A stretch of DNA of 64,000 nucleotides from Sphingobacteriales bacterium 44-15 (lineage in GTDB: Bacteria; Bacteroidota; Bacteroidia; Chitinophagales; Chitinophagaceae). This document shows positions 18,719 through 28,357 of the stretch, one piece after another. A model generated the notes under the pieces. It was not told where the DNA came from, made no database searches, and was given only the letters and a program-made list of their open reading frames with translations. Every line of letters starts with the position of its first letter. The stretch's first letter is position 1. The stretch spans positions 29,962-93,961 of the forward strand of contig MKWG01000023.1 of assembly GCA_001899685.1 (NCBI GenBank). The letters run 5' to 3'. The position numbers were made by a program, and so were the translations under genes.

Positions 18719-20614
18719 TCAAATGGTGATCTTCAATCCCGCCATCATATTGAACCGCATAGTGCTGTAGCCATACACTTCGGTGAATTTTGTACCGGTA
18801 ATATTTTTCAGGTCGGCAAAGAGCCGTAAATGGTTTTTCAGGAAAGCATATTCTGCATAAGCGTTCCACAAAGTATAAGCAGACAGTGTTACCGGCTCCT
18901 GTGCGTAGGTGGCCATATTGTAAAACAGGTCGCTTCTTTTGGAGTAATTGCTAAGCTGTGTGCTGACATAAAAATGAGGCGTTACCTGGTAGCCTATATT
19001 AACCCCAACGCTGTGCTTCGGGCGGCGTATCAGGTTGGAATAAGTAGAATCCTTTCCATTGTTCTGTGTAGTGACTTTTCCGTCCACATAGGCATAAAAT
19101 ACTTTCAGTGTAAGCTTTTTCCCGATATACAGCGTGGGCTCAATTTCCAGCCCGTGGTCTTTTTGTTTGTCAAGGTTCACCATCGTGAAGGAAGGCCCAT
19201 ATATGATCACGTTTTTTATCTCCCGGTTGAAATATACAGCTCTCAGATCCAGCACACCTTTGAGTATGGTAGCCTGTATCCCTCCCTCCAGCGTGGTGGA
19301 TTCTTCGGGCTTAAGATCCGGGTTGGCGCTGTATGGCCCAAACAAAGAAGAGAGCGAAGGCGCCTTAAATGAGGAAGCATAGTTGGAAAATATTTTTACT
19401 GCATTGTTGATGGTATAAGAAGGATTGATGCTCCAGGTAAAGTTGTCGCCATAGCTGGAATGCTTGTTGTACCGCCCGCCCAGCTCAAGGTTGAAGCCGC
19501 CAAGCTTGCGCAGGAATAACGATAAATAAGGGCTGGTAAGCTCCGCGGTGGGATTTTTAGGCGTTGCAGCATTGTCATTCATCTTTTGCTTATCGTAATG
19601 AATGCCCGCCAGCAACTGCACATGATCGCCAAAAGCATAATTGCCATACAGTTCAAGTGTTTTTTTATTGCCGGAATAAGGATAAGCCCCATACATATCC
19701 GCAAAGTTCCTGTCAATTTCATCATAATCGTAGAATGCAGTCAGCGATCCTCTGCCAAACTGGTAAGCAGCCTGCACTCCCGTGGTCAGCAACTGCGCGG
19801 TATACTTTCCGTCGCCATCGGTAAAAGACCCGCCATCGTAATCGCCTTTAAAATAGCTGTAGCGGAAATAGGGTTTCACGCGTAATCCTTTCGCCACTTT
19901 TACATCAAAGTCTGCATTGAAGGCATTTTCTGAAAAGCCGTCCTTATCAAAGCTTTTTGCCGCCGTAGTATCTTCCGCTTCGGAAATACCATCCGTCTGG
20001 TAATGGGTAAAGCCAATATTATATGATGTTCCTTCGGCTGTGCCATTGATACCTATCCCGGTTTTCAGTGTATGATAGCTGCCGGCTGCAATATTGCCGT
20101 ATACCTGTGCAGGCTTGTCAGCTCCTTTTTTAGTAATAATATTGATCACCCCAGCTATTGCGTCGGAACCATATAAAGTAGACTGCGCTCCTTTCAGAAT
20201 TTCAATACGCTCGATCTGCTCTACAGGAAAAAGCCGGATATCAAACGCGCCGCCTGCACCCGAAGGATCGCTCACCAGCACTCCGTCAATAAGCAACAGC
20301 GTATAATCCGGCTTGGCCCCGCGCAGAAAAATACTTTTGTCTTTGCCGGGGTTGCTGTATGCGCTGTTGACGATGATGCCGGCCTGCTCATTCAATACCT
20401 GCGCAAGATCTTTGCCGGCAGCACGACTGATATCTTCCCTGCTGATAATGCTGATCACCTTACCGGTTTCGCTGACCTTTTCAGGAAACCGTGTGGCCGT
20501 AATGACCACCTCGCTGAGTGAAGTTGCTTTGGTACTGTCTTCCTGGGCCAATGCCATCTGTACGCTGCATAAAGAAACTAAAGCCCATACTAATGTTGTC
20601 CTGCTCATAAGCAT
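18719..20614 (-). CDS. TonB-dependent receptor, BtuB-like (vitamin B12 uptake)
   Basis: SLSEVVITATRFPEKVSETGKVISIISREDI plug, TPHFYVSTQLSNYSKR...NITGTKFTEVYGY; preceded by a cobalamin riboswitch. Confidence 0.9.
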   Translation of the reverse strand: MLMSRTTLVWALVSLCSVQMALAQEDSTKATSLSEVVITATRFPEKVSETGKVISIISREDISRAAGKDLAQVLNEQAGIIVNSAYSNPGKDKSIFLRGAKPDYTLLLIDGVLVSDPSGAGGAFDIRLFPVEQIERIEILKGAQSTLYGSDAIAGVINIITKKGADKPAQVYGNIAAGSYHTLKTGIGINGTAEGTSYNIGFTHYQTDGISEAEDTTAAKSFDKDGFSENAFNADFDVKVAKGLRVKPYFRYSYFKGDYDGGSFTDGDGKYTAQLLTTGVQAAYQFGRGSLTAFYDYDEIDRNFADMYGAYPYSGNKKTLELYGNYAFGDHVQLLAGIHYDKQKMNDNAATPKNPTAELTSPYLSLFLRKLGGFNLELGGRYNKHSSYGDNFTWSINPSYTINNAVKIFSNYASSFKAPSLSSLFGPYSANPDLKPEESTTLEGGIQATILKGVLDLRAVYFNREIKNVIIYGPSFTMVNLDKQKDHGLEIEPTLYIGKKLTLKVFYAYVDGKVTTQNNGKDSTYSNLIRRPKHSVGVNIGYQVTPHFYVSTQLSNYSKRSDLFYNMATYAQEPVTLSAYTLWNAYAEYAFLKNHLRLFADLKNITGTKFTEVYGYSTMRFNMMAGLKITI

Positions 20615-20736
20615 TTGTAAAAATTTTAATTGTTCAGGGAACAGGCTGTGGTGAAAGGAAAATAAAGACGCTTATGTGCCATAAGACATTTTTATTCCGG
20701 CTTTTCACCCGAAAGCCTGGTAAAATCAAATGTATA

Positions 20737-20937
20737 TGGCAGGTCTTCTGGCTTGGTTTGAACCGGACACCTTCCCATCCCGCCGGAGGCGTGACAGTGG
20801 TATGAAGATCCGGCAAAAGTGACGGCAACCGCTGATTGCCATTCACCAACCTTACAGCTACGGGGATAGCGCCGGAATTGCACCGGACTTCCCTTTTAAT
20901 CCCGCTGAACGGGAACCAAATACGGTGCAAAGATGAT
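20737..20937 (-). promoter_or_regulatory. Cobalamin (AdoCbl-type) riboswitch
   Basis: Reverse complement reads GGGAAGTCCGGTGCAATTCCGGCGCTATCCCCGTAGCTGTAAGG...AAGCCAGAAGACCTGCC, the conserved B12-box architecture, directly upstream of the TonB receptor. Confidence 0.93.
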
Positions 20938-21036
20938 GGTAGATTGTATAAAAAACAAATTATGCCTGTATGGGATCGTGAAAAGTGAGAGGATAGAGGT
21001 GGGCAGGGCAATGGTGAATAGTAATACATCAACCGC

Positions 21037-21627
21037 TCACATTTCACGTTTCTCGCCTCTCTGCCCGATCAACGCATCAACCGCCGTCCTGGCTTTTTCA
21101 AAACGCTGCTCATAGCTGCCGCTGATATCCACCCAGGGCACCGACTGGTTGATCATGATATCTTTATAAATAGTGTAGAGCTTTTGCCGCGATTCAAGAT
21201 CGGGATACTCCCGTAATTCGTCTTTCACCCAGGGCAGATCAGTATTACAAAGGAGGTACTGGTCATACTTCCGCTCAACGATCTGATCCAGTATCCACCG
21301 GTGACATTTGTCAAAGACAAACTCGCACCATACTTTCATCACATACATATCTGTGTCAATAAAAAGCAGAGGTTGATCAGAAGTTTTTTTTCCGGAAGGC
21401 ATGGTATTGCCATACACCTGCCGGGTGGCTTCATCTTCCAGTTGCAGTTGCCCTTTGGCAATGGTAAGAAGATCATCAAAAGTGTAATCCATGCCGTTCT
21501 TAAGCAGGTACTCCCTTGCATACTCCCTGCACCAGGCAGTACCATAATGCACAGACAGTTGCTCACAAAGCGTGCTTTTGCCGGTAGACTCGGGGCCGAT
21601 TACCACTATTTTATTTAATTCGTGCAT
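21037..21627 (-). CDS. AAA family ATPase, NadR-like ribosylnicotinamide kinase domain
   Basis: KIVVIGPESTGKSTLCEQLSVHYG..EYAREYL...LLFIDTDMYVMKVW resembles the NadR kinase domain. Confidence 0.82.
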   Translation of the reverse strand: MHELNKIVVIGPESTGKSTLCEQLSVHYGTAWCREYAREYLLKNGMDYTFDDLLTIAKGQLQLEDEATRQVYGNTMPSGKKTSDQPLLFIDTDMYVMKVWCEFVFDKCHRWILDQIVERKYDQYLLCNTDLPWVKDELREYPDLESRQKLYTIYKDIMINQSVPWVDISGSYEQRFEKARTAVDALIGQRGEKREM

Positions 21628-22128
21628 TGATGATTTTGGTGGGACAAGATAAATATTTCCGGTTAATTGGAGCAAAGTGCAGACTTCTCCTTAGGTGCCA
21701 ATGACGCATTGTCTAAATAGTTAATTACCAATGCCATAAGGAGATTGTTTCGCCGCGCATCAGTCCTGATTTTTAAAATGCGTGTGGCGGCCCGCAAGGA
21801 CGGCAAAAATGTTCTGGTTTTAAAAACAGCATCAAAGTAAAGTATACATTAACTCAACCATTTGCCGTATTGCGAATCCCAACCGAAGGTCGGAGAAGCA
21901 ATCTCCACATTTATCGCTGCTGTTAACTCAACGCCATTCTTTTATGATTGAGGCTCCGCTTAATTAGTTAACCCGAATACGGCAATACTCAACGGTCATT
22001 TCGCCTTACCAAAACCTTTAGCTGGTTCCCGGGGCAAACACATCTCTTTGTCACCTTCGCGTATCCTTTGTGTCCTTTGCGGTAAAAAAAATGTATTTAA
22101 ATATCTTTACCCTCACAAAACCAGCTAC

Positions 22129-23265
22129 ATGAAAATTGCAGTACTTGGCGCAGGTATGATCGGGCGTACTATCGCTACAGATCTCAGCGCGTCGTTTGAT
22201 GTTACTTCTGTTGACAAAAGCGCAGCGTCTCTTGAAATATTGAGATCACGAAATCCTGCGGTAAAAACCCTGCAGAGTGATCTCACTGATGCGAGCCGGT
22301 ACAAAACCCTGTTGCAGCCTTTTGATATAGTAGTTACTGCAGTGCCGGGCTTCATGGGTTATAATACATTAAAGCAGGTTATAGATGCCGGGAAGAATGT
22401 AGTGGATATTTCCTTCTCTCCCGAAGATATGCTGCAACTGGATGAGCTTGCAAAAGAAAGGGACGTTACTGCCATTGTGGATTGCGGCGTTGCGCCGGGC
22501 ATGAGCAATTTTATTCTTGGGAGATATAACGGGGAAATGAAGGTTGAGAACTTTGAATGTTACGTAGGCGGGTTGCCTAAACTCCGGAAGAAACCCTTTG
22601 AATATAAAGCGCCATTCTCCCCCGTAGATGTAATAGAAGAATATACACGCCCTGCGCGGCTGAAAGAGAACGGGCAGATCGTTACAAAGCAGGCGCTCAG
22701 CGAAATAGAGCTGATGGATTTTGATGAGATCGGTACACTCGAAGCCTTCAACACCGATGGATTACGGTCCATACTCGATACGATGGAGCATATTCCCAAT
22801 ATGAAAGAAAAAACGCTCCGTTATCCCGGCCATTCGGCACTCATCATCGCTTTGCAGCGCAGCGGCTTTTTTGATACCGCACCCTTTGCATTCCAGGGAA
22901 CGACTATCAGCCCGCTTGCATTCACATCCTCCATATTGTTTAATGAATGGAGATTATCTCCCGGGGAAGAAGAGCTCACTGTGATGAAAGTGATTGTGGA
23001 TGGACTGACAGGAAATAAGAAAAAACGTATAACATACAGTCTGCTGGACAGGTATGATACCCATACCCAAACCAGCTCAATGGCCCGGTCAACGGGGTAT
23101 ACCGCAACTGCAGGAGTTCGCTTGCTTATTAACCAGCTCTTTACTGCCAAAGGCGTATTTCCTCCGGAAAAGATAGGGAGTAGCAATGCATGCTTTGAGT
23201 ATGTGCTGAAGCATCTCAAAGAAAGAAATGTAGTCTGGAAAATGGAAGAGCAACAAATACAATAA
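22129..23265 (+). CDS. Saccharopine dehydrogenase family protein
   Basis: MKIAVLGAGMIGRTIATDLS Rossmann; DCGVAPGMSNFILG; FEYKAPFSPVDVIEEYTRPAR. Confidence 0.9.
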   Translation: MKIAVLGAGMIGRTIATDLSASFDVTSVDKSAASLEILRSRNPAVKTLQSDLTDASRYKTLLQPFDIVVTAVPGFMGYNTLKQVIDAGKNVVDISFSPEDMLQLDELAKERDVTAIVDCGVAPGMSNFILGRYNGEMKVENFECYVGGLPKLRKKPFEYKAPFSPVDVIEEYTRPARLKENGQIVTKQALSEIELMDFDEIGTLEAFNTDGLRSILDTMEHIPNMKEKTLRYPGHSALIIALQRSGFFDTAPFAFQGTTISPLAFTSSILFNEWRLSPGEEELTVMKVIVDGLTGNKKKRITYSLLDRYDTHTQTSSMARSTGYTATAGVRLLINQLFTAKGVFPPEKIGSSNACFEYVLKHLKERNVVWKMEEQQIQ

Positions 23266-23352
23266 GGAATAGATAGCATACCATAGACCTGCCGGCATCA
23301 AAAAAGCTGCCGGATAGTGCCGGGCGCATGCTTTAACGTCCGGTGAACAGCA

Positions 23353-23751
23353 TTACTTCCATTCATACAGGCGCTGGTTCTTGGCATTGCTTGCAATAAA
23401 CAATGCAAAGGCGGCTATAGCCGTATCTTTCAGGATGCTCACCAATGCCATCATGCGCATGGCAGGGTCGCCCGAATCGCGCCAGTTGGGCAGATGAATA
23501 GTAAGCACAAACAATATCAGAAGTCCTGCTAACACATAGCCGGCGACAGCTACAAAACGATTGAAGATAAACGCGAGCGCTACAAGAATGAATGCAATAC
23601 CGACCACATAAACCCAGATGATACCCCCCGGAATGTACATGGGGACATTTACAACAAGTGCGTCGGGATTCATAAAATGCATGATACCGAAGACAATCAT
23701 TACAATCGCTAAAAGCCAAACGGCTATGCGTGAGATCATATGGTGTGTCAT
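23353..23751 (-). CDS. DoxX-like small integral membrane protein
   Basis: Four TM segments; FGIMHFMNPDALVVNVPMYIPGGIIWVYVVGIAFI. Confidence 0.75.
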   Translation of the reverse strand: MTHHMISRIAVWLLAIVMIVFGIMHFMNPDALVVNVPMYIPGGIIWVYVVGIAFILVALAFIFNRFVAVAGYVLAGLLILFVLTIHLPNWRDSGDPAMRMMALVSILKDTAIAAFALFIASNAKNQRLYEWK

Positions 23752-24068
23752 AAAAAAAGAGCTTTAGTCCCATTAAGTTACTCTAATTTTTTTACAACAC
23801 ATAGTATAGTTTTTCACAGGTACCGGATATCAGGCTGTATTTAGCGCTTAGCCCTTACTGCAAGTCAAAAGGATTGCATTCCGGAGTGAATTGCCGCTAA
23901 TGCACGGGTAAATACATTAAAATTCATTTCGTGCATTTATGGCTTTATTATATTCACAAATCATCCTGTGTTTCACGGGACGCCGGTATTCACGGCATAG
24001 AAAAAAATATTCGGGGCCGTTAAACAAGAGCTCCTGTGTAGTAACTTTAATGCCAACACAAATTTGCC

Positions 24069-24491
24069 ATGACTGAACCTGTACAAATTTCTATCCACGC
24101 CTTACAGCATGTAGGCCTTCCCGTAAGTGATATCGAGACTTCAGAAAGATTTTATGAAAGGCTCGGGTTTCGTAATGTTATGCGCCGGTCTTTTATGCAT
24201 GGAGGAGAAGAAGGCACTTGTATCATGATGAAAAGAGAAGAGATCACTATAGAGCTGTACCAGCTTCCGGAAAGGGAGCTTGAAGGGGTCAGGCAAAGAA
24301 AGGATGGCCATATAGATCATATCGCTTTTGATGTGCCAGACATAGAAGCAGCATTCCATGTGCTGAAAAGCAGCGGGTTCAGCATTATTGAGGCTACGCC
24401 GGTCACACTTGATTTCTGGGAAAGAGGATGCCGCTATTTTAATATGATCGGGCCTGATAATGAGCGGCTGGAGTTTAACCAGATACTATAA
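24069..24491 (+). CDS. VOC family (glyoxalase-like) protein
   Basis: ALQHVGLPVSDIETSERFYERLGF...GHIDHIAFDVPDIEAAF...GPDNERLEFNQ. Confidence 0.92.
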   Translation: MTEPVQISIHALQHVGLPVSDIETSERFYERLGFRNVMRRSFMHGGEEGTCIMMKREEITIELYQLPERELEGVRQRKDGHIDHIAFDVPDIEAAFHVLKSSGFSIIEATPVTLDFWERGCRYFNMIGPDNERLEFNQIL

Positions 24492-24640
24492 CAGGGCAGG
24501 ATTTCTTTTCAAAACAGGGCTTGTCAGTATAATGTCATGCTAAGACTAATAATCCGTGAGAAGTGAAGCGTAAAACTTGCCTACCGGCAGGCAGGCGTGA
24601 GCGGCTCACGTTTACCGTCTATCGTTTCACGGTTATAACA

Positions 24641-24889
24641 CTAATTCATATTGCTGAGAAACACGAACGGCTTTAGTTCAGGCTGGTACATTACCTGTAC
24701 AAGACTTTTCTGTTCCCTGTGGATTTTGTAGCGGTTCATGTCTATCACTTCATTTACCCTGCAAAATTCATCTGCAGATTCCACGTCATGAAGTAATTCG
24801 TTTAATGATTCTACTTCCTGCTCAATGGCCTGGTTGCTCATAGATTCGTCTTTCAATAAGACGAGGAGGTCGCGATTGGATGCTTTCAT
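24641..24889 (-). CDS. Hypothetical small protein (82 aa)
   Basis: ORF with acidic helical composition; no recognised family. Confidence 0.5.
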   Translation of the reverse strand: MKASNRDLLVLLKDESMSNQAIEQEVESLNELLHDVESADEFCRVNEVIDMNRYKIHREQKSLVQVMYQPELKPFVFLSNMN

Positions 24890-24954
24890 AATAAATAGGA
24901 TTTGAACTTGGTTGTGAATTGAATATTGAATTAAAAATTAGAAACACTTTAATA

Positions 24955-25086
24955 TTAATAACCCACCATTCCCTTTTTACTGGGGCAACCACATCCTTTC
25001 TGACCGCCTTTAAAGATCCCGCAACCTGTTGCCATTACTACCAGCATCAATACCACCAGCACAATTTTATAACTTCGTTTGATCAT
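24955..25086 (-). CDS. Small Cys-rich lipoprotein (43 aa), absent from the ORF track
   Basis: Manual translation MIKRSYKIVLVVLMLVVMATGCGIFKGGQKGCGCPSKKGMVGY*; lipobox ATGC. Confidence 0.75.
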   Translation of the reverse strand: MIKRSYKIVLVVLMLVVMATGCGIFKGGQKGCGCPSKKGMVGY

Positions 25087-25203
25087 TACTATTTTTATAA
25101 GCCTTGAGTGTAAATTTAAACTAATTTAAATTCTATTTATTGTAGTACCAATTATGTTTTTACCGACATTAACAGTACTACTCATCTAATAACTTCCAGC
25201 CAG

Positions 25204-26313
25204 ATGCAAAATCCCCGGATATTAGTGGCTCCGCTCGACTGGGGACTTGGTCATGCTACCCGGTGCATACCTATTGTAAATGAACTGATTAGAAGGGATT
25301 GCGAGGTATGGATAGCAGGGGAGGGACAGGTGGCTGCAATGCTCCAAAAAGAGCTGCCCGAAGCCCGGCTTTTGCCCCTCCGGGGATACCGTATTTTTTA
25401 CCATAACACAATGCAAAAATTTGCCCCGACCATCATAAAGCAGCTCCCGAAAATAACCGGCGTCATACGTTATGAGCACAGGTGGCTGAAACAATTATTA
25501 CGGGAGCGGCATTTTGATGCGGTCATCAGCGACAACCGGTATGGTCTGTGGAGCAGGGATACCATATCCGTTATTATCACGCATCAGATCAATATACTGT
25601 CGGGGCTGGGACCGGCTATAGATAATATTTTACGCAGCATAAGCCACCGGTTTATCCGCAGGTTCAGCGAATGCTGGATACCGGATGTTGAAGGAGAGAA
25701 TAACATTGCCGGCATGCTGTCGCATGGCAGCCGCCTGCCCCGCAATACAAGATATATCGGGATGCTGTCGCGGATGAAAAACCTGCCAACTGCCGGGGTG
25801 TATGATATTGCGATAGTATTATCCGGCCCTGAACCACGGAGAACGATATGGGAGAAAGCATTGCTCAGCATGCTGCAATCCTTCACCGGCAGGGTCTTGC
25901 TGGTGCGTGGTTTGCCGGCATCAGCGGAGCAACTTCCAAATATCAATGGTATTACTATAGTAAATCACCTGTCGGCGGCGGAACTGAATATTGCCATCCA
26001 AAGTGCTGAATGGGTGATCTGCCGGTGTGGCTATTCCTCTGTGATGGATCTTCTCCGGCTGAAGCACAAAGCAATCCTGGTACCCACACCGGGACAAACG
26101 GAGCAGGAATATCTTGCAGCTTATCTTCACAGTAAGGGAGTTTTCTTTGCGGTGAAAGAAGACATATTCTCGCCTGAAAAGCATCTGCGGGAAGCGGCGT
26201 CTTTTCCTTATGATTTTAACGGGGTATATGAAGATGACCACATTCTTCAGGAGCAGGTCGACAGGCTTTTGCATGCTATCCGTAAAAAAAGACAGGGAGC
26301 TGTTCGGTTATAA
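25204..26313 (+). CDS. Glycosyltransferase, MurG-like/UDP-glycosyltransferase family
   Basis: RILVAPLDWGLGHATRCIPIVNELIRRDCEVWIAG; CRCGYSSVMDLLRLKHKAILVPTPGQTEQEYLA. Confidence 0.85.
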   Translation: MQNPRILVAPLDWGLGHATRCIPIVNELIRRDCEVWIAGEGQVAAMLQKELPEARLLPLRGYRIFYHNTMQKFAPTIIKQLPKITGVIRYEHRWLKQLLRERHFDAVISDNRYGLWSRDTISVIITHQINILSGLGPAIDNILRSISHRFIRRFSECWIPDVEGENNIAGMLSHGSRLPRNTRYIGMLSRMKNLPTAGVYDIAIVLSGPEPRRTIWEKALLSMLQSFTGRVLLVRGLPASAEQLPNINGITIVNHLSAAELNIAIQSAEWVICRCGYSSVMDLLRLKHKAILVPTPGQTEQEYLAAYLHSKGVFFAVKEDIFSPEKHLREAASFPYDFNGVYEDDHILQEQVDRLLHAIRKKRQGAVRL

Positions 26314-27024
26314 CATTTTCACTGCCCGTTTCAGATCTTCTGGCGTGTCAATACCCACTGCTTTATAATCCACCTTTGTCATCCGCAATGGAATGCCATA
26401 CTCCAAAAAACGGAGGCATTCTATTTTTTCGGCGTCTTCCAGCGGTGTTACCGGCCATTTTGTAAATGCTATCAGCGCCTCTTTCCTGAATGCATAAATG
26501 CCTACATGCTCGTAATGCTCCACCACGGCAGCTTCATTACGCATGTAAGGAATGACGCTCCTGCTGAAAAACAGGGAGTTCATTTTTTTGTCGGCGACCA
26601 CTTTCACTACATTGGGATTATGCAGCATTTCCTTATCGGTTATAGGCAACATCATAGAGCCTACCTGCACTTCTTTATCATCAAACAGATCTACAAGCTG
26701 CCGCATAGCCACCTTATCTACAAAAGGCGTATCACCCTGCACATTCACTACAATATCCACCTCCATTTCTGCCGCTGCTTCGGCAATGCGGTCGCTTCCG
26801 GACTCATGCTGCTGTTTGCTCATCACAGCTTTGCCGCCATTTGCAACGATCTCTTCATAAATAATATCGCTGTCGGTAACCACCCACACTTCATCAAACA
26901 AGCCCGTAGCGAGGGTATTATCATGGGTATGCCTGATCACTGTTTTATCGCCAAGCATTTTCATTAGCTTGCCGGGAAAGCGTGAAGCTGCATACCGGGC
27001 CGGGATCATTGCGACAATTTTCAT
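26308..27024 (-). CDS. kdsB: 3-deoxy-manno-octulosonate cytidylyltransferase
   Basis: MKIVAMIPARYAASRFPGKLMKMLGDKTVI; NVQGDTPFV; RKEALIAFTKWPVTPLEDAEKIECLRFLEYG. Confidence 0.95.
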   Translation of the reverse strand: MKIVAMIPARYAASRFPGKLMKMLGDKTVIRHTHDNTLATGLFDEVWVVTDSDIIYEEIVANGGKAVMSKQQHESGSDRIAEAAAEMEVDIVVNVQGDTPFVDKVAMRQLVDLFDDKEVQVGSMMLPITDKEMLHNPNVVKVVADKKMNSLFFSRSVIPYMRNEAAVVEHYEHVGIYAFRKEALIAFTKWPVTPLEDAEKIECLRFLEYGIPLRMTKVDYKAVGIDTPEDLKRAVKML

Positions 27025-27053
27025 GATAGTTTTTTTCAAAGATAGATGATGAT

Positions 27054-27878
27054 TCAATAATCTGTCTTGACCGTTTTATCAAAGGGTAGCCTGAACTGGT
27101 ATCCTAAGTTTTCGTCCGTCTTATCTTCCAGCACATCCAGTCCATACCTGAGGTTTGCAGGATCAGTATAGGCAAAGGTGCCAAACATTCTGTCCCAAAG
27201 AGAAAAAATATTGGCATAATTGGTATCGGTATACGGCCGCTTAAAATGGTGGTGTACTTTATGCATATTGGGAGAAACAAATATCCAGCTTATCGGTTTG
27301 TCGAGCCATAGCGGCACCCGTATATTGGCATGATTAAAATGAGTAAAAAGCGCTGCGACACTCCTGTAAAGAAAATAATAGCTGATAGGTATCCCCAGCA
27401 GGAAGACTCCTATAACCGTTGAAGTTTCCCTGAAAAGCCATTCTCCCGGGTGATGCCGGGTGCCGGTAGTAACATCCACTTTGGTATCGCTGTGATGGAT
27501 TATGTGAAATTTCCACATCCATTTTATTTTATGCATCAGGTAGTGCGGGGCATATTGCCCGAAAAAATCAAGCAGAAAAAGCGCGAGGATCAGTCTCACC
27601 CATTCCGGTAAATGGATAATATTAAGCAGCCCGAAATGATTCGCCGTCACCCAGGCGCAGATCTTAATGGTGGAAAAGCCGAAGATCACGTTCAGCACAA
27701 TGGTGCATGCAAGAAACACCAGGTTTACGCCCGCATGCCTGTAACGCTTAAAGGAAAATGTAAAAAGCGGGTAATACCCCTCTATCAGCCAGAAGAAGAT
27801 CATTCCTCCCATGAGGATCAGGATCCTGTCGCCACTGGAAATATGTTCCCAATATTGAAGAAAGTCATTCATATGCAA
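27054..27878 (-). CDS. Sterol desaturase / fatty acid hydroxylase superfamily protein
   Basis: HYLMHKIKWMWKFHIIHHSD...HHPGEW...NMHKVHHHFKRPYTDTNYANIFSLWDRMFGTF His boxes. Confidence 0.92.
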   Translation of the reverse strand: MHMNDFLQYWEHISSGDRILILMGGMIFFWLIEGYYPLFTFSFKRYRHAGVNLVFLACTIVLNVIFGFSTIKICAWVTANHFGLLNIIHLPEWVRLILALFLLDFFGQYAPHYLMHKIKWMWKFHIIHHSDTKVDVTTGTRHHPGEWLFRETSTVIGVFLLGIPISYYFLYRSVAALFTHFNHANIRVPLWLDKPISWIFVSPNMHKVHHHFKRPYTDTNYANIFSLWDRMFGTFAYTDPANLRYGLDVLEDKTDENLGYQFRLPFDKTVKTDY

Positions 27879-27914
27879 GTTCTTGCAGAAAAGTTACAAA
27901 AGAATTTGCAGACA

Positions 27915-28343
27915 TCAGTTTTCTGAAAATAAAGAGGTTTTGGCCGGGGGAAGATCGTCAAACTCAAAGCCGCAATCAAAACAATGGTATACCTTCTTTA
28001 TACTGAGGGCATAGCTGCCGAAAAGAAAGCCGATAATAGCGCTCAGCCAGTTGCCTGATTTTGCAGGGTTGGAGATATATTCCACATTATGAGAATGACA
28101 TTGAGGGCATTCCAGGGCGGTCTTTTTGTTTTGCTCAAATAAGCTTAACAGCACCCTTGCTTTTGATACTTCATTTTCCGGCACCACCAGCTTTATACCG
28201 CCCACTGCATTACTGAGAATAGGATCTACGGTTACCGTATATTCATCCCGCAGAAAGCAGGTTATGCCTTCGGCCTGCAGCTTGCCCAGCATGATATTGG
28301 CATCAATGTAGTTATCAAAGCTTATTACGGGCACCATTTTCAT
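27915..28343 (-). CDS. DUF2007-type putative signal-transducing protein with zinc-ribbon tail
   Basis: NYIDANIMLGKLQAEGITCFLRDEYTVTVDP...GGIKLVVPENEVSKAR; CPQC...HCFDCGFEF. Confidence 0.82.
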   Translation of the reverse strand: MKMVPVISFDNYIDANIMLGKLQAEGITCFLRDEYTVTVDPILSNAVGGIKLVVPENEVSKARVLLSLFEQNKKTALECPQCHSHNVEYISNPAKSGNWLSAIIGFLFGSYALSIKKVYHCFDCGFEFDDLPPAKTSLFSEN

Positions 28344-28357
28344 TGCAAAACAAATGC

